Positions 1 to 9,388 of a stretch of 23,496 bases of DNA are shown in pieces. The notes under the pieces were generated by a model. The model did not search any database. It was not told the origin of the DNA and was given only the letters and a program-made list of their open reading frames with translations. Location: contig NW_024468412.1 of assembly GCF_002104995.1 (NCBI RefSeq), positions 1 to 23,496 on the forward strand, written 5' to 3'. The DNA is from Linderina pennispora. Its lineage: Eukaryota; Kickxellomycota; Kickxellomycetes; Kickxellales; Kickxellaceae. The translations under genes were made by a program, and so were the position numbers. Each line of letters begins with the position of its first letter. Position 1 is the first letter of the stretch.

Positions 1-303
1 GGTACTTGCTATGGTGATAGTGGTGGTAGTGCTACTATTAATATAAATGGCATACCATATGGTGCAGGTATTGTTAGTTATAATCAGTATATGAGCCTTC
101 CACCTAACCAGTGTGCAACCCCAGGTGACTATAGTTTCTATACTCATACCTTCCATTACCTCTCATGGATTCAGAAAGTTGCAGGAGTAGTATATATAAC
201 TGGACCTTATGGAAATGGTATGCTTAAGCCTCCCCCATCATCCAGCTCTTCTTCCCCTACTCCTACATCGACTAGTTTCTGCCTATTCTTTATTTGTTTT
301 TAG
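1..303 (+). CDS. Trypsin-like (S1 family) serine protease, C-terminal part only
   Basis: The frame is open from base 1 to a TAG at 301-303, so the gene enters from the left edge and only its last 100 codons are present. Residues 1-9 contain the S1 active-site signature CYGDSGG, with the nucleophile Ser codon at 19-21. A downstream Cys and a YSFYTHTFHYLSWI segment match the family's C-terminal beta-strand and helix (usual form YTRVSxYLxWI). The His and Asp of the triad lie outside the window. After the protease fold comes a Pro/Ser/Thr-rich tail (PPPSSSSSSPTPTSTS) ending in a short hydrophobic cluster, which suggests a linker or a shortened anchor. Secretion is expected from the family but no signal peptide is visible here. 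Third codon positions are mostly A or T, unlike the C-ending codons of the transporter and aminopeptidase genes in this window, which may mean a different compositional domain or a foreign origin. Confidence 0.82.
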   Translation, partial: GTCYGDSGGSATININGIPYGAGIVSYNQYMSLPPNQCATPGDYSFYTHTFHYLSWIQKVAGVVYITGPYGNGMLKPPPSSSSSSPTPTSTSFCLFFICF

Positions 304-2922
304 CTATACCTAATGGTAGTATTTATAACCATTACCTCTTATTATAAAATACTATAGTAGACCATTAGCAACTAGCTGATGCAAATAAATTCATTTTGAA
401 CTAAACTATTATCAAAATAGTACCTCACTTGCATGTACGCATTTGGTGTTAGCATTCGTTTTGAAGCGAATACAGAATTAAAAACAATATTATTGCCAAA
501 AGCCAGTGCTAGTTTCTATAATTTGAATGTCCTTTTATTGTAATTTAAGGCTTTATTGCTCGATGAAACAAAAGAGAGGTGAAGAGACGGAGTAATGACT
601 GCTGTGCTATGTTTACTTTGTTTTCCTATTCTCATTTGGATTAGGTCCTCATATTGTGTCAATTGCCTCACAGCTATCGATCTCGTCTTCCTTTTTGCCA
701 CACTTCACTTTCGCTATTATTTTTCGAATCCATTGCGTCTTTTACTGTAATATAACAATGAATATACAGCTCTGGAAACACTACATTTATTCTCGCATGT
801 TGGACATATAGCCACATCCTTGCTACGTACAGCGCTGGGGTATTATTTTGGTGCAGCCGATGCATTTAGGCGATGCCAATTGAGTTTGATAATGGCCTCT
901 CCTTGCTAACCATCCCTTGTCTGCGACAGAACCATAGAGCCTATTGCTATATGCTAGCCCCAAGGCATTGGCATCGGCCGTGTTGTTGGTAGCCGTGTCA
1001 GCTTCAGCCAGTGCATATCTACCAGCATATCGCTGTATTGAATGGTACATTGATACGCTGGCCTCGGCATCTGGGTGAACAGAACTGGACCGAAGCGGCT
1101 CTCTCACTTGGCCCACAAAGACAGAACTCGGAGTTTAGAGCCAATCGCTAGAGTTGTTTGTGAACTAGAGATTTGACATCAGCATATTCCTACATGTGTA
1201 CAACAGAGCTGGACATTAGTGCCTGGCCATTTTCATGTACTTCGAAATGAGGAACAGCGAATGTCCAGGAATGGACATACTCGGACAGGCCACACCGAAT
1301 GATTTTTATCACGAGCCACACTCAGAGCGGTATACCGGCAAGGTGTGAAAAAGAATCAGGAGATGTGTAACAGCTGGTCTATTCTTAAATGAAACAAACT
1401 GTGCAATGGCTGCTATATTAACTAACGTATGACACAGCTACGCCACGCCACGGCAAGTAGTGGATGATGAATAACTGAATAGGACGGTGGCGAACATTCT
1501 AGCTGGCATGGCTGCTAATAGAAAATGACACAGAATCTGCTGACGAAGGGTTATCCACCATGGCTATTCATGCTTGCCGCCTCAGGGCACCGACCTTAAG
1601 CGTGGTTTCGTGCATTTAAACAAACCTATAATCCAGCGAGTTTATTAAGCAGCAAGAGCCTATTGTCAAACAATATATCAAGGGCCAAGGCCAGTGACGT
1701 CTATCCAGTTCTAAAAACTAAAAAAGAGATAGAAGGGCAATGCAACAACCTATCAGATGAGCTCGGACAGCGGTGCTTAACACTCCGACCTAACCCGATA
1801 CACCAGTTGCGATATTTCATTATTTGGATAGTCCGAGCCCGGCTATGCGAATAGCTTCTCTGCCAGCTACTCGGCAAAGTAGCTGCCTAGAAAGTCTCTG
1901 CATCGGTTGCAACTAGTCAGGTGCCTGATATCGAAACCTCTGTTCACTCTGCTGGCAGACCGAAGATGAATGTGGTCTAGTTACGGCGCAAAGGGGTTGA
2001 GAAGGAAAGGGCTTCATTGGTGGTGCAAGTTCCGCAAGCCCTTACTATCACCTGTTTCTCAACTCTACCTGAATTCATGCGGGTGTAGTGTGCCGACCGA
2101 TGAGCACGCTATGCTTGTAGCACAGACCTCCTATACCCCTGCTCCCTGCTCTGTGCATGAAAATCGAAATGTCCGATATTGCCAAAGGTCGCATATACGG
2201 ATCACCTGTACCACCCGATGTCGTCTGATCTATTTTCAAGCTTTCCCTTTCCTTCAGCTCTTTCGTGTGACTTTTAGCACAACGAACAGCCATGGTGTAA
2301 AACAGAAGCGTACGAGGGGCAGCGTGAACAGGAGATAAAAGGTTACCTGCATTATGCTTATACCATGTCAACTCTCGAGAGCTGGGTTCCGTACCATCCA
2401 AAGCCAAATATTCAATCAGCACATAATGCAGTTTTGCGATTGAGAGCCATCAACTGTCCTGCACCTATTGCCAGCATTGACCATGTCAGATTATCCAGGG
2501 GCATTCGGTAATGTAGCACAGTAGTAAATTCTGGAGACCGGCAATCATGTAATGTTTGGCCAGGTACAAGGAGCGTGACGAATTCGGCGATGACTGAATG
2601 GTGCACTGTGAATGTCCGTAGGATATTCTATATAAAGCAACTCGCCCGCCCTGACGATAATCCGAAAGGAGGGAATAGGTGATGCACCCATATTTGTTCA
2701 ATATAACTTGCATCTTTGGTGCACAGAAACACCGAGTGAATTCTAGAGATCGGTGGCACATGTTTTAGCTCCTTTTTCGAAGCTCAAAAAAGAATATCTG
2801 GATGTCTAGGTCCTACGTACCTGATCTGGTTTGCTGTTTATCTCCGAGCGCAACTAACTTCTATGCGGCAATCTGACGTCTCCCCTCCAGGTTGCCTCTG
2901 CTGAGCCGTCCGACAGCAAGCA
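304..2922. other. AT-rich intergenic region, no convincing gene
   Basis: About 2.6 kb without a persuasive gene. Open frames here are short, overlap on both strands and match nothing I recognise. The best is a 97-codon minus-strand frame at 823-1116 that starts with GTG and has a plausible amino-acid mix, including a run of small and polar residues around ADTATNNTADANALGLAYS; it could be a relic of a gene. A TATATAAAG at about 2629-2637 and a perfect 8-bp stem with a 6-nt loop (CAGCTACT at 1864-1871, AGTAGCTG at 1878-1885) are the only small motifs seen. I see no tRNA and no tandem repeat. Confidence 0.6.
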
Positions 2923-2929
2923 TATAAAT
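2923..2929 (+). promoter_or_regulatory. TATA box of the sugar transporter gene
   Basis: TATAAAT lies 228 bp before the transporter ATG. The stretch between it and the ATG is rich in CT and TTC, as in many fungal 5' leaders. No other gene in this orientation lies between them. The assignment rests on position and sequence only. Confidence 0.5.
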
Positions 2930-3156
2930 GGCCATCTGGTGGCGGCGGTCAAGACAAGAGCGACACCATCATATCTACAAAACTAAACCAGATATCTACC
3001 ATCGCTTCCCTTGGTTCCCTGGTACTATTATTTCTCTCACCTTTCACTATCTGCTTGTATTTGAAGCTATTCTATCGCTTTGCATCGCTATACTACTAGT
3101 AATTCGCTGTACCCTTCTATTTTTCGCTATTAATTAGTCAAGCTCGATCATCCATC

Positions 3157-4638
3157 ATGTCTGTCGACTCACGCACACTCGGAGTGACAAGGTATCAGGT
3201 TTTCTGCACCATCCTGGCCGCCATCGGCAGTCTCAACTTTGGTTGGAACATTGGCTCGGTGAACATCCCCGGCGATGTCCTGCAGAACTGTGTCACTGGC
3301 CGGAAATATTACGGTGTGTTCCCGTCTTGCATCTATGTCAAGTCCGGAACCATCTGGGGTATCATTGTCGGCTGCTATGCCCTTGGCGCCATCATGGGTG
3401 CTGTCATCTCCAACCCAGTTATTAACCGCAAGGGCTACAAGTTCGTCCTTTGCTGGTTCGCTCTGCTCAACGTCGTCGGTGCTCTGCTGCTGTCGCTGAC
3501 TACTAAGATTCCGCAGTTCATTATTGGTCGCCTTGTGGTCGGTGTCGCTGCCGGTGCTGCCAACAACGCCATGGCCACCTACATTTCGGATATGACTACC
3601 GCGCGCGGCCGTACTATTCTCGGCGGTGCTCTACAGTTCGCATGTGTCTTAGGTATTATGATCAACAATGGCTTCGCTCTGGGTTTTGCTCCTCCCCCTC
3701 GCTGGCGCATTCTGTTCGCCATTACTGGAGTCTTTGGCCTGATCAACTTTGCTCTGTTCCCGTTCGCCCCTGAGTCGCCCAAGTGGCTGGTCAAGAACGG
3801 CCGTATTGACGAGGCGCGCGTCTCCTTGCAAAGGTTCCGTGCTGGGGCTGACATCGAAGAGGAGATGAACGATATTATCCAGACAGACAAGGATAACCGT
3901 GAGCGCACAGCCGATGTCAACGTCATGCAGGTTCTGCGCGGCCAAACTCCCGACAACCTCCGCCACCAACTCATGTGCGTATCAGCACTCATGTTCTTCC
4001 AGCAGATGTGCGGTATCAACGCTGTCATCTTCTACTCGACCCAGATCATCAACAACTCGACCCATGATAACCCGGCCGACATCCCCACTCTGGCCCAGAT
4101 CCTGACATTTATTATTTCGATCGTTGCCATGATTTTCACCTTCCTTGGTATGGTGTTGGCCGCCTACCTTGGCCGCCGCACCCTGCTTATCATGGCGCAT
4201 GCTGCTATGGGTATCTTTTCTGCCCTCATGGTTGCTGGGTCTGTCAAGGATGTGACTGGCCTTGTTGTGACCATGGTGTTCCTGTTCAACGCTTTCTTTA
4301 ACCTCGGTCCTGGGCCTATCCCTTGGGCTGTTGCAGGGGAAATGACCCCTGGGTATGCGGTGACTGCCATGTCTGCTATTGGTACTGGTATTGGCTATTT
4401 GTTCACCTTCGTTATCGGTGTCATCTTTCCGCCCATGCAGGAGGCTATGGGTGACTGGACCTTCTTCTTCTTTATGGCGTGGAATATTTTGGCTGTTGTC
4501 TTCATTTTCCTGTTCGTTCCCGAGACAAAAGACCGCCCTATTGAAGACACCGTCCGCATCCACTCATGCGGTATCCACACTGTCATCGGCAAGAAGTGGC
4601 AGGCTAGCGTCATCAAGGAAAAGGATGAGCTTGCGTGA
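3157..4638 (+). CDS. MFS sugar porter (hexose transporter), complete
   Basis: A complete intronless 493-residue protein, the usual length for the sugar porter family with 12 membrane helices; it should import a hexose across the plasma membrane, probably with protons. The diagnostic family motifs are present in order: FGWNIGSVNIP in helix 1 (about residues 28-38), PESPKWL after helix 6 (205-211), QQMCGIN in helix 7 (282-288), GRR in the loop after helix 8, GPGPIPW in helix 10 (384-390) and PETKDR after helix 12 (455-460). The usual RxGRR of the first inner loop is reduced to NRKGYK. A hydrophilic loop of about 60 residues separates the two halves. The ATG follows TCCATC and is the first in frame; the stop is TGA. 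Codons favour C in the third position. The substrate cannot be read from the sequence: glucose, fructose or another hexose are all possible. Confidence 0.95.
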   Translation: MSVDSRTLGVTRYQVFCTILAAIGSLNFGWNIGSVNIPGDVLQNCVTGRKYYGVFPSCIYVKSGTIWGIIVGCYALGAIMGAVISNPVINRKGYKFVLCWFALLNVVGALLLSLTTKIPQFIIGRLVVGVAAGAANNAMATYISDMTTARGRTILGGALQFACVLGIMINNGFALGFAPPPRWRILFAITGVFGLINFALFPFAPESPKWLVKNGRIDEARVSLQRFRAGADIEEEMNDIIQTDKDNRERTADVNVMQVLRGQTPDNLRHQLMCVSALMFFQQMCGINAVIFYSTQIINNSTHDNPADIPTLAQILTFIISIVAMIFTFLGMVLAAYLGRRTLLIMAHAAMGIFSALMVAGSVKDVTGLVVTMVFLFNAFFNLGPGPIPWAVAGEMTPGYAVTAMSAIGTGIGYLFTFVIGVIFPPMQEAMGDWTFFFFMAWNILAVVFIFLFVPETKDRPIEDTVRIHSCGIHTVIGKKWQASVIKEKDELA

Positions 4639-4946
4639 GTAGAGGCTATTTTAGATAAACTAATTCACAATACACGACCAATTTTGTCCACTGCGGCACG
4701 CCATTAGTGTGTCCAACCAACAATTTCACTTATTGCCTTTGGATATGCCACCAGCAAAGTTAAAGCAGTTTTCTTGTAGGCTGCAAAAAAGGCATTACGC
4801 CTACTCGCATCCAGAAAAACGCGTATTCAACACTACAGCGAGTGTAACCATGTTCTGATGTGGGCTGCTTGGAGTCAGGTTTGTATCTACACGGTGTTGA
4901 TATATCCCAGCCCTGTTCCAGATACACAGAAATGAGTAGTCAAGAT
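4639..4946. other. 3' flank between transporter and left inverted-repeat arm
   Basis: About 300 bp without a gene. AT-rich sequence follows the transporter stop (around TTTTAGATAAACTAA) and probably holds its 3' end signals. Nothing resembling a target-site duplication of the right outer flank (bases after 9223) was found next to 4947. Confidence 0.5.
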
Positions 4947-5460
4947 ATTGGCGACCACAACTGACCTTGGCAGATAGGCGCAGTGTCGCAGGCAGACTAG
5001 CCTCATCCGCTATTCTAGTATTCGTTTTGTTGAGTGGTTGGTGGTTGGTGGTTGGTGGTGTTGTGGATTGGAGCTGTCAGAATGTGCGTCCATCCTCGCC
5101 GCTCGCACTCTTAAACCCACGCCCGCAGAAAGCGAGCGAGGGGGCGCAGAGCAGGCAAGATCATCGACGGGTCGAAAAAAAGCAGCAGCGTCACGAATGA
5201 GCGCTGGACCCACACCTCCCTTTACGGACGGCGCACTGTCGGTCATCTTCCAGCGTGGTTCCAATGTCTATGTTCGATGAACAAAGAACTGTAAATTAAC
5301 TGTAAACATAATCCTGATGAGAACAGTCGATTGAGGTTTCTCCAAGCTGTGCTGCAGCGGTGCGCAATTTATACCCGCCCGTGGTTGGGGCATCTGAAAG
5401 CACAATGATGGGACAATATTCACACCTTGCGTTGGATGGCTCAGAAACAGCGGTTGGGGG
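4947..5460 (+). repeat. Left arm of a long inverted repeat
   Basis: This 514-bp stretch reappears as its reverse complement at 8709-9223. Aligning the two by eye, 4963-5460 is identical to the partner except for one base in a homopolymer (A7 here, A6 in the partner). The outermost 16 bp differ by one A/G substitution and a CA dinucleotide missing here. Similarity stops sharply at GGTTGGGGG (5460) on the inner side and at ATTGG (4947) on the outer side. Inside are a TGG/TTGG-rich tract (about 5034-5068), a GC-rich section, a near-direct repeat CTGTAAATTAACTGTAAAC and a TATAAAT on the minus strand (5367-5373). It contains no recognisable coding sequence. Confidence 0.93.
5034..5068 (+). repeat. 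TGG/TTGG microsatellite-like tract, left arm
   Basis: GTGGTTG is repeated in tandem about three times and followed by GGTGTTGTGG. The G pairs are regularly spaced, so a two-layer G-quadruplex is possible in single strands. The same tract, reverse-complemented and identical, is at about 9101-9136 in the right arm. Confidence 0.7.
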
Positions 5461-5751
5461 TCGTTTCTTGGTAGCTGGGCATTGGGGACTATACAATGGT
5501 CCTTTATGCTCCGTTATCTGCTTACCATTTCCTAGGGGTACCAATTGCCTGCTGAGGACGCCTGTCGCAAAGCACAGTGTGGGTAACCTGGGTGTGTAGT
5601 CTACAGAATGTGGCTAAACAACATGGATTACCATAGAAATAAAACATTGTCTGCAAACCAAACAGGCCAAACGGAATATGCCTTGATCAATTCTGCGACC
5701 GGTGGCACTGGTCTGGAGAGATATAGAAAACGCAGGCACCCTCTGACTTGA

Positions 5752-6348
5752 GAGCTGGATGTGACATATTCATTTTTCTTGTACTTTGGTTGCTATTCAG
5801 CTATACTTGCGGCAACAATATATCTGTTTCGCAAGCGTTACCTGGAGATGGACAAGAATAAGCAGAGGGCTCCATTTCATAATGATCCAATTGGCATGTC
5901 CAATCACATTATCGTGTACGGTCGCCTTGCTCTTTACGGCGTAACCGCACTGCTCGTTGCATGGGCATGGGCGAATAGAACATACCCTCCGATATAGGCA
6001 AGAAACTTGGTACTAGTCAGTATTGTGTATCTGTCTGAACTGGAACGGTTTGTGGTGTCGTTTATCTGCAACGACCAAACTCTTGGCAACTGGGTACTTC
6101 GTGCTTGCCGTGGATAGACGATCTGGCTGCGAGTGTTTGCGGCATACGCATTCTCATGCACTGTACTGTTTCGCATCTACGCATTAAATGCAATTTTTGT
6201 CCAGGGAAAAATGCACAAGGGCCTATGCGACCATCGCGGTGACGATATGTTAACAATTGCAAGCCAGCGGTCTTCCGATATCCAAAAAAAGGCTACTGGA
6301 AATAGCCAGAGCCATCCCGTGTGCGGCTTGGTCAATGCGCGGAATTGA
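5752..6348 (+). pseudogene. Decayed multi-pass membrane protein fragment
   Basis: One reading frame can be followed from just after a TGA (5749-5751) through stops at 5995-5997 (TAG), 6115-6117 (TAG) and 6346-6348 (TGA). Between the stops it keeps membrane-protein character: hydrophobic segments around FLYFGCYSAILAATIYLF, then LALYGVTALLVAWAWA, then LVLVSIVYL, then RVFAAYAFSCTVLFRIYAL. Basic and polar loops such as FRKRYLEMDKNKQ separate them. This is the pattern of the first helices of a multi-pass receptor-like or transporter protein. A 7-TM/RGS-type receptor is one guess, but I cannot name the family. No ATG starts the frame; the first candidate is a GTG at 5761. After about 6250 coding character may shift to another frame, which would indicate an indel. 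Each stop can be explained by a C:G to T:A change. It lies between the inverted-repeat arms, upstream of the dead acyl-CoA synthetase on the same strand. Confidence 0.5.
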
Positions 6349-6583
6349 GCATCCAAGGGCCGATTTCTTTGTTCCTCCGCATATTATCGGGGTTCAGGGC
6401 AACAGTTTCTTCCAGGTCCTTGGAAGGAGGCTGTAGAGCGCACAAGATTCGATATCTCCGAGTATTAAAATGAACCAGATAGCAGAAATGCTTGAGAGAG
6501 CCGGAGTTTTGCTAGCAACCATCCTTATCTAGTCTCTCAACTGCATTTAATACAGCAAAACCCGCAGCCGTTGCTAAACAATA

Positions 6584-8623
6584 GTGACATCTTACGTTGT
6601 TCCTAACTTGCAGCAGAAATGCGAGTCCTACACCTTGCGCAATGAGTTGTGCAAGGACAAATTCGATGTCACTGATATCCATGAAGGGATCAAGACCGTC
6701 TTCGACAACTTCCAACGTGCAGTAGGTCTGTATCAAAACAACAAGCTTGTTGGCGATTGCATATTTGATCCGGCGACACAAAAGTTCAGCGGGTATGAAT
6801 GGCGGGCATATAAGGAGCCTGGGGAGCTTGTCGAGCATGTCGGCTGTGGCCTCAAGTATATCTTCCGCGAGTACTTGCTGCACAAGGACGCAGCAGCTTT
6901 GTACCGCGGGCAAGACCCCGTTAGCATCTATGCGCTGGACCGCTCCGAATGGCTGCTCTCCGAGTTCAGCGCATTCCGTAGCCGCTGCTATAGCGTGGCT
7001 CTCTACGAAACGCTGGGTGCCAACTCGCTCGAGTACATTGTCAACCATGCCGAGATCCAGGCGGTCTTTTGCTCCATTGACAAGGTGTTACGACTGCTGA
7101 CCATGAGTGAAAAGCTGCCACAGCTCATGGCCATCATCTCAATAGACTCGTTCGACAAACACGCTGCCAACCCGCAGGCACTGCCGTTCACAGTCAACTC
7201 TACCCTTGTTTTCGAGGCATGGGCTGCTGGCAGAGGGATGGAGCTATCTGATTTCGAGCAGGTAGTCAAAATTGGCCAGACCAACCCGGCTGATCCCAAC
7301 CCGCCGACTGAAGAGGATCTATGCACCATATGCTACACCAGCGGTACCACAAGGACCCCCAAGGGTGCCATGTCAACCCATCGCAACTACATTGCCGGTC
7401 CGTGTTCGTCGAGCTTGGCAACGTACAGCTCAGATGAGCGTGTGATTCTCTCGCTGCTTCCTCTTTCCCACACATACGACTGTGCAATCGAATACCGCAA
7501 CATGCTCCTTGGTGGCTCTGCTGGGTAGTTCTCAGGCAGCATCTTGCGCATTATCGAGGATACCCAGGTCCTGCAGCCAGCCATATTCCCTGCTGTCCCC
7601 CACCTGTTCACCCGCATCTACGACCACATCGCTGCTGCCACAATATATACATCTGGTATCCGAGGTATGATTGCCTGCCGCGCTGTTAATGACAAACTAA
7701 AAGCACTGAGCCGCGGCGAGAGCTTCTGCCATGCTCTCAGGGACAAGATTGTACTCCACAAGGTGTGGGCCATCCTGGGTGGCCGTGTCGAGGTCATGAA
7801 CACTGGCAGTGCATCGCTGGACCCACAGGTCATGCAATTTTTACATATCGCCTTCAGCTGCAACTTTTCTGAAGGTTACGCACAGACCGAGAATTCGTCT
7901 ATTGCAACCATTGGCGCTATCGGCGACTGCAAGCCTGGTCATATCTGCATCCCGATGCCTGGCGTCAAGATCAAGCTGCATGACGTGCCTGAGATGAAAT
8001 ACTTTGCTACTGACAAGCCGTGCCCCCGTAGTGAGATCATGACCCGCAGTGAGACTGTGTTTGCTGGCTACTTCTGTGACCCGGAGAAAACCAAGGAGGC
8101 GCTGGCCGAGGATGGCTAGCTGCTCACTGGTGACATTGGCCGGTTCAATAAAGACGGCACCATCTCTATCATCGACCGTGTCAAGAACATCTTCAAGCTG
8201 TCATAGGGCGAGTATGTTGCGCCCAAGTTCCTTGAGAACGTCTACTCACGCCATCAACTCATCATGTAGGTCTATGTTCATGGCGATTCGCTGCGGTCCA
8301 AGCTTGTCTCGGTAGCAGTTCCCGATCCTGAGACCTTTGTCCCCTGGACCCGCAAGGTGGTGGGAAATCCTAGTGCCTCGTTTGCTGGGCTCTGTACTGA
8401 AATGATGGTTGTCGACGAGGTCCTCAGTGTGCTGAGCAAGCACAGCAAGCAAGCGAAGCTACAAGGCTACGAAGCCATCAAGAAACTGCACCTTGACCAC
8501 AGGCCATTCGATATTGAGACCAACGGCATCCTCACATCGACCTCCAAGCTGAAGCGGATGCAGGCGCGTAATCACTACCAAAATGAAATCGACCAGATGT
8601 ACCAGGGGGTGCAAATGGTATAG
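6584..8623 (+). pseudogene. Long-chain acyl-CoA synthetase, inactivated by four amber stops
   Basis: The family activates fatty acids to acyl-CoA through an acyl-AMP intermediate. The whole enzyme can be followed in one frame of 680 codons with no frameshift. Recognisable parts are DRSEW (usual NRPEW), YETLG and IVNHAE, the AMP-binding loop TSGTTRTPKG (residues 252-261), LPLSH, IFPAVPHLFTRIYD, EGYAQTE (430-436), TGDIG and the C-terminal NGILTSTSKLKR. Internal TAG codons sit at 7526-7528, 8117-8119, 8204-8206 and 8267-8269, and the natural end at 8621-8623 is also TAG. By comparison with the family, three of the internal ones replace Trp (EDGW) and two Gln codons (KLSQGEY and the next strand), each a single transition. 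Conserved glycines are also changed: G to R in the AMP loop, G to A in EGYGQTE, and G to S twice near IMTRS. The frame begins at GTG with an upstream in-frame TAA at 6575, so the ATG is missing. Not functional as a synthetase. Confidence 0.9.
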
Positions 8624-8708
8624 GCATTTATGCAATTCACCAGCTAACAAATTGTGTAAGCCTCTAGGCATAAGAACTTTGGAATCCTATGGTGACACCC
8701 TTCATCAG

Positions 8709-9223
8709 CCCCCAACCGCTGTTTCTGAGCCATCCAACGCAAGGTGTGAATATTGTCCCATCATTGTGCTTTCAGATGCCCCAACCACGGGCGGGTATAA
8801 ATTGCGCACCGCTGCAGCACAGCTTGGAGAAACCTCAATCGACTGTTCTCATCAGGATTATGTTTACAGTTAATTTACAGTTCTTTGTTCATCGAACATA
8901 GACATTGGAACCACGCTGGAAGATGACCGACAGTGCGCCGTCCGTAAAGGGAGGTGTGGGTCCAGCGCTCATTCGTGACGCTGCTGCTTTTTTCGACCCG
9001 TCGATGATCTTGCCTGCTCTGCGCCCCCTCGCTCGCTTTCTGCGGGCGTGGGTTTAAGAGTGCGAGCGGCGAGGATGGACGCACATTCTGACAGCTCCAA
9101 TCCACAACACCACCAACCACCAACCACCAACCACTCAACAAAACGAATACTAGAATAGCGGATGAGGCTAGTCTGCCTGCGACACTGCGCCTATCTGCCA
9201 AGGTCTGAGTCGTGGTCGCCAAT
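8709..9223 (-). repeat. Right arm of a long inverted repeat
   Basis: Reverse complement of 4947-5460; the core is identical apart from A6 here versus A7 in the partner, and the outermost 16 bp have one substitution and a 2-nt indel. The arm begins 85 bp after the last stop of the dead acyl-CoA synthetase. It carries TATAAAT on the plus strand at 8796-8802 inside a GC-rich setting, the mirror of the minus-strand TATA at 5367-5373, so both would drive transcription outward from the spacer. The TGG/TTGG tract lies at about 9101-9136 on the minus strand. Confidence 0.93.
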
Positions 9224-9388
9224 TCCTCTGCATCTGAGCGCTGCCTCATGCTTTTCATAGCGTTGGGTTGTCTTGAGGGCTTTAGCTTTTCCAGAGCTGT
9301 GCTCGATATTTGCCACCCTTGCTGCGTAGATAGAATACCAATTTCAAGCATGTGAGCTCCAATGTCACCTCTCATTGTACCCTACAGC
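8875..9388 (-). other. Open frame running across the right-arm boundary, possible exon
   Basis: A minus-strand frame starts at the ATG at 9375 and stays open for 166 codons. Its first 50 codons lie outside the repeat (9224-9375) and look protein-like; the rest reads through the repeat arm and includes a hydrophobic stretch, SSAILVFVLLSGWWLVVGGV. Immediately upstream on the minus strand is a good splice-acceptor pattern: CTGAC about 12 nt before TTTTGCTGTAG, ending near 9389. It could be a 3' exon whose tail was replaced when the repeat landed, or chance. I do not recognise the protein and found no matching upstream exon. Confidence 0.2.

Larger units (their letters stand above)
4947..9223. 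mobile_element. Candidate inverted-repeat-bounded element or segmental inversion unit
   Basis: Two arms of about 515 bp in inverted orientation enclose 3.25 kb that holds only broken genes. Long terminal inverted repeats around captured host gene sequence resemble Mutator-type or foldback elements that carry gene fragments. However, no transposase, no target-site duplication and no canonical terminal motif was seen. Alternatives are two independent insertions of one short repeat in opposite orientation, a duplicated and inverted promoter region, or an assembly artefact. The near identity of the arms contrasts with the decayed interior and points to recent duplication or gene conversion between the arms. 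Confidence 0.35.

Noticed and set aside
1864-1885. Perfect 8-bp hairpin as a terminator or RNA element
   Set aside because: A single short stem in about 2.6 kb of intergenic sequence is expected by chance, and no gene ends there.
3982-4563. 193-codon minus-strand frame inside the transporter
   Set aside because: It is antisense to a well-supported gene and its charged, repetitive composition follows from the reverse of membrane-helix codons.
6584-8623. UAG might be reassigned to an amino acid, making the acyl-CoA synthetase intact
   Set aside because: TAG ends the Ser/Thr/Pro-rich protein at 11154-11156 and the protease at 301-303, the intact long genes contain no internal TAG, and the sites would need both Trp and Gln meanings. 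Conserved glycines are also lost.
4947-9223. Arms as LTRs of a retrotransposon
   Set aside because: LTRs are direct, not inverted, repeats; the ends are not TG...CA, there is no primer-binding site next to the arm, and no gag or pol coding lies between.
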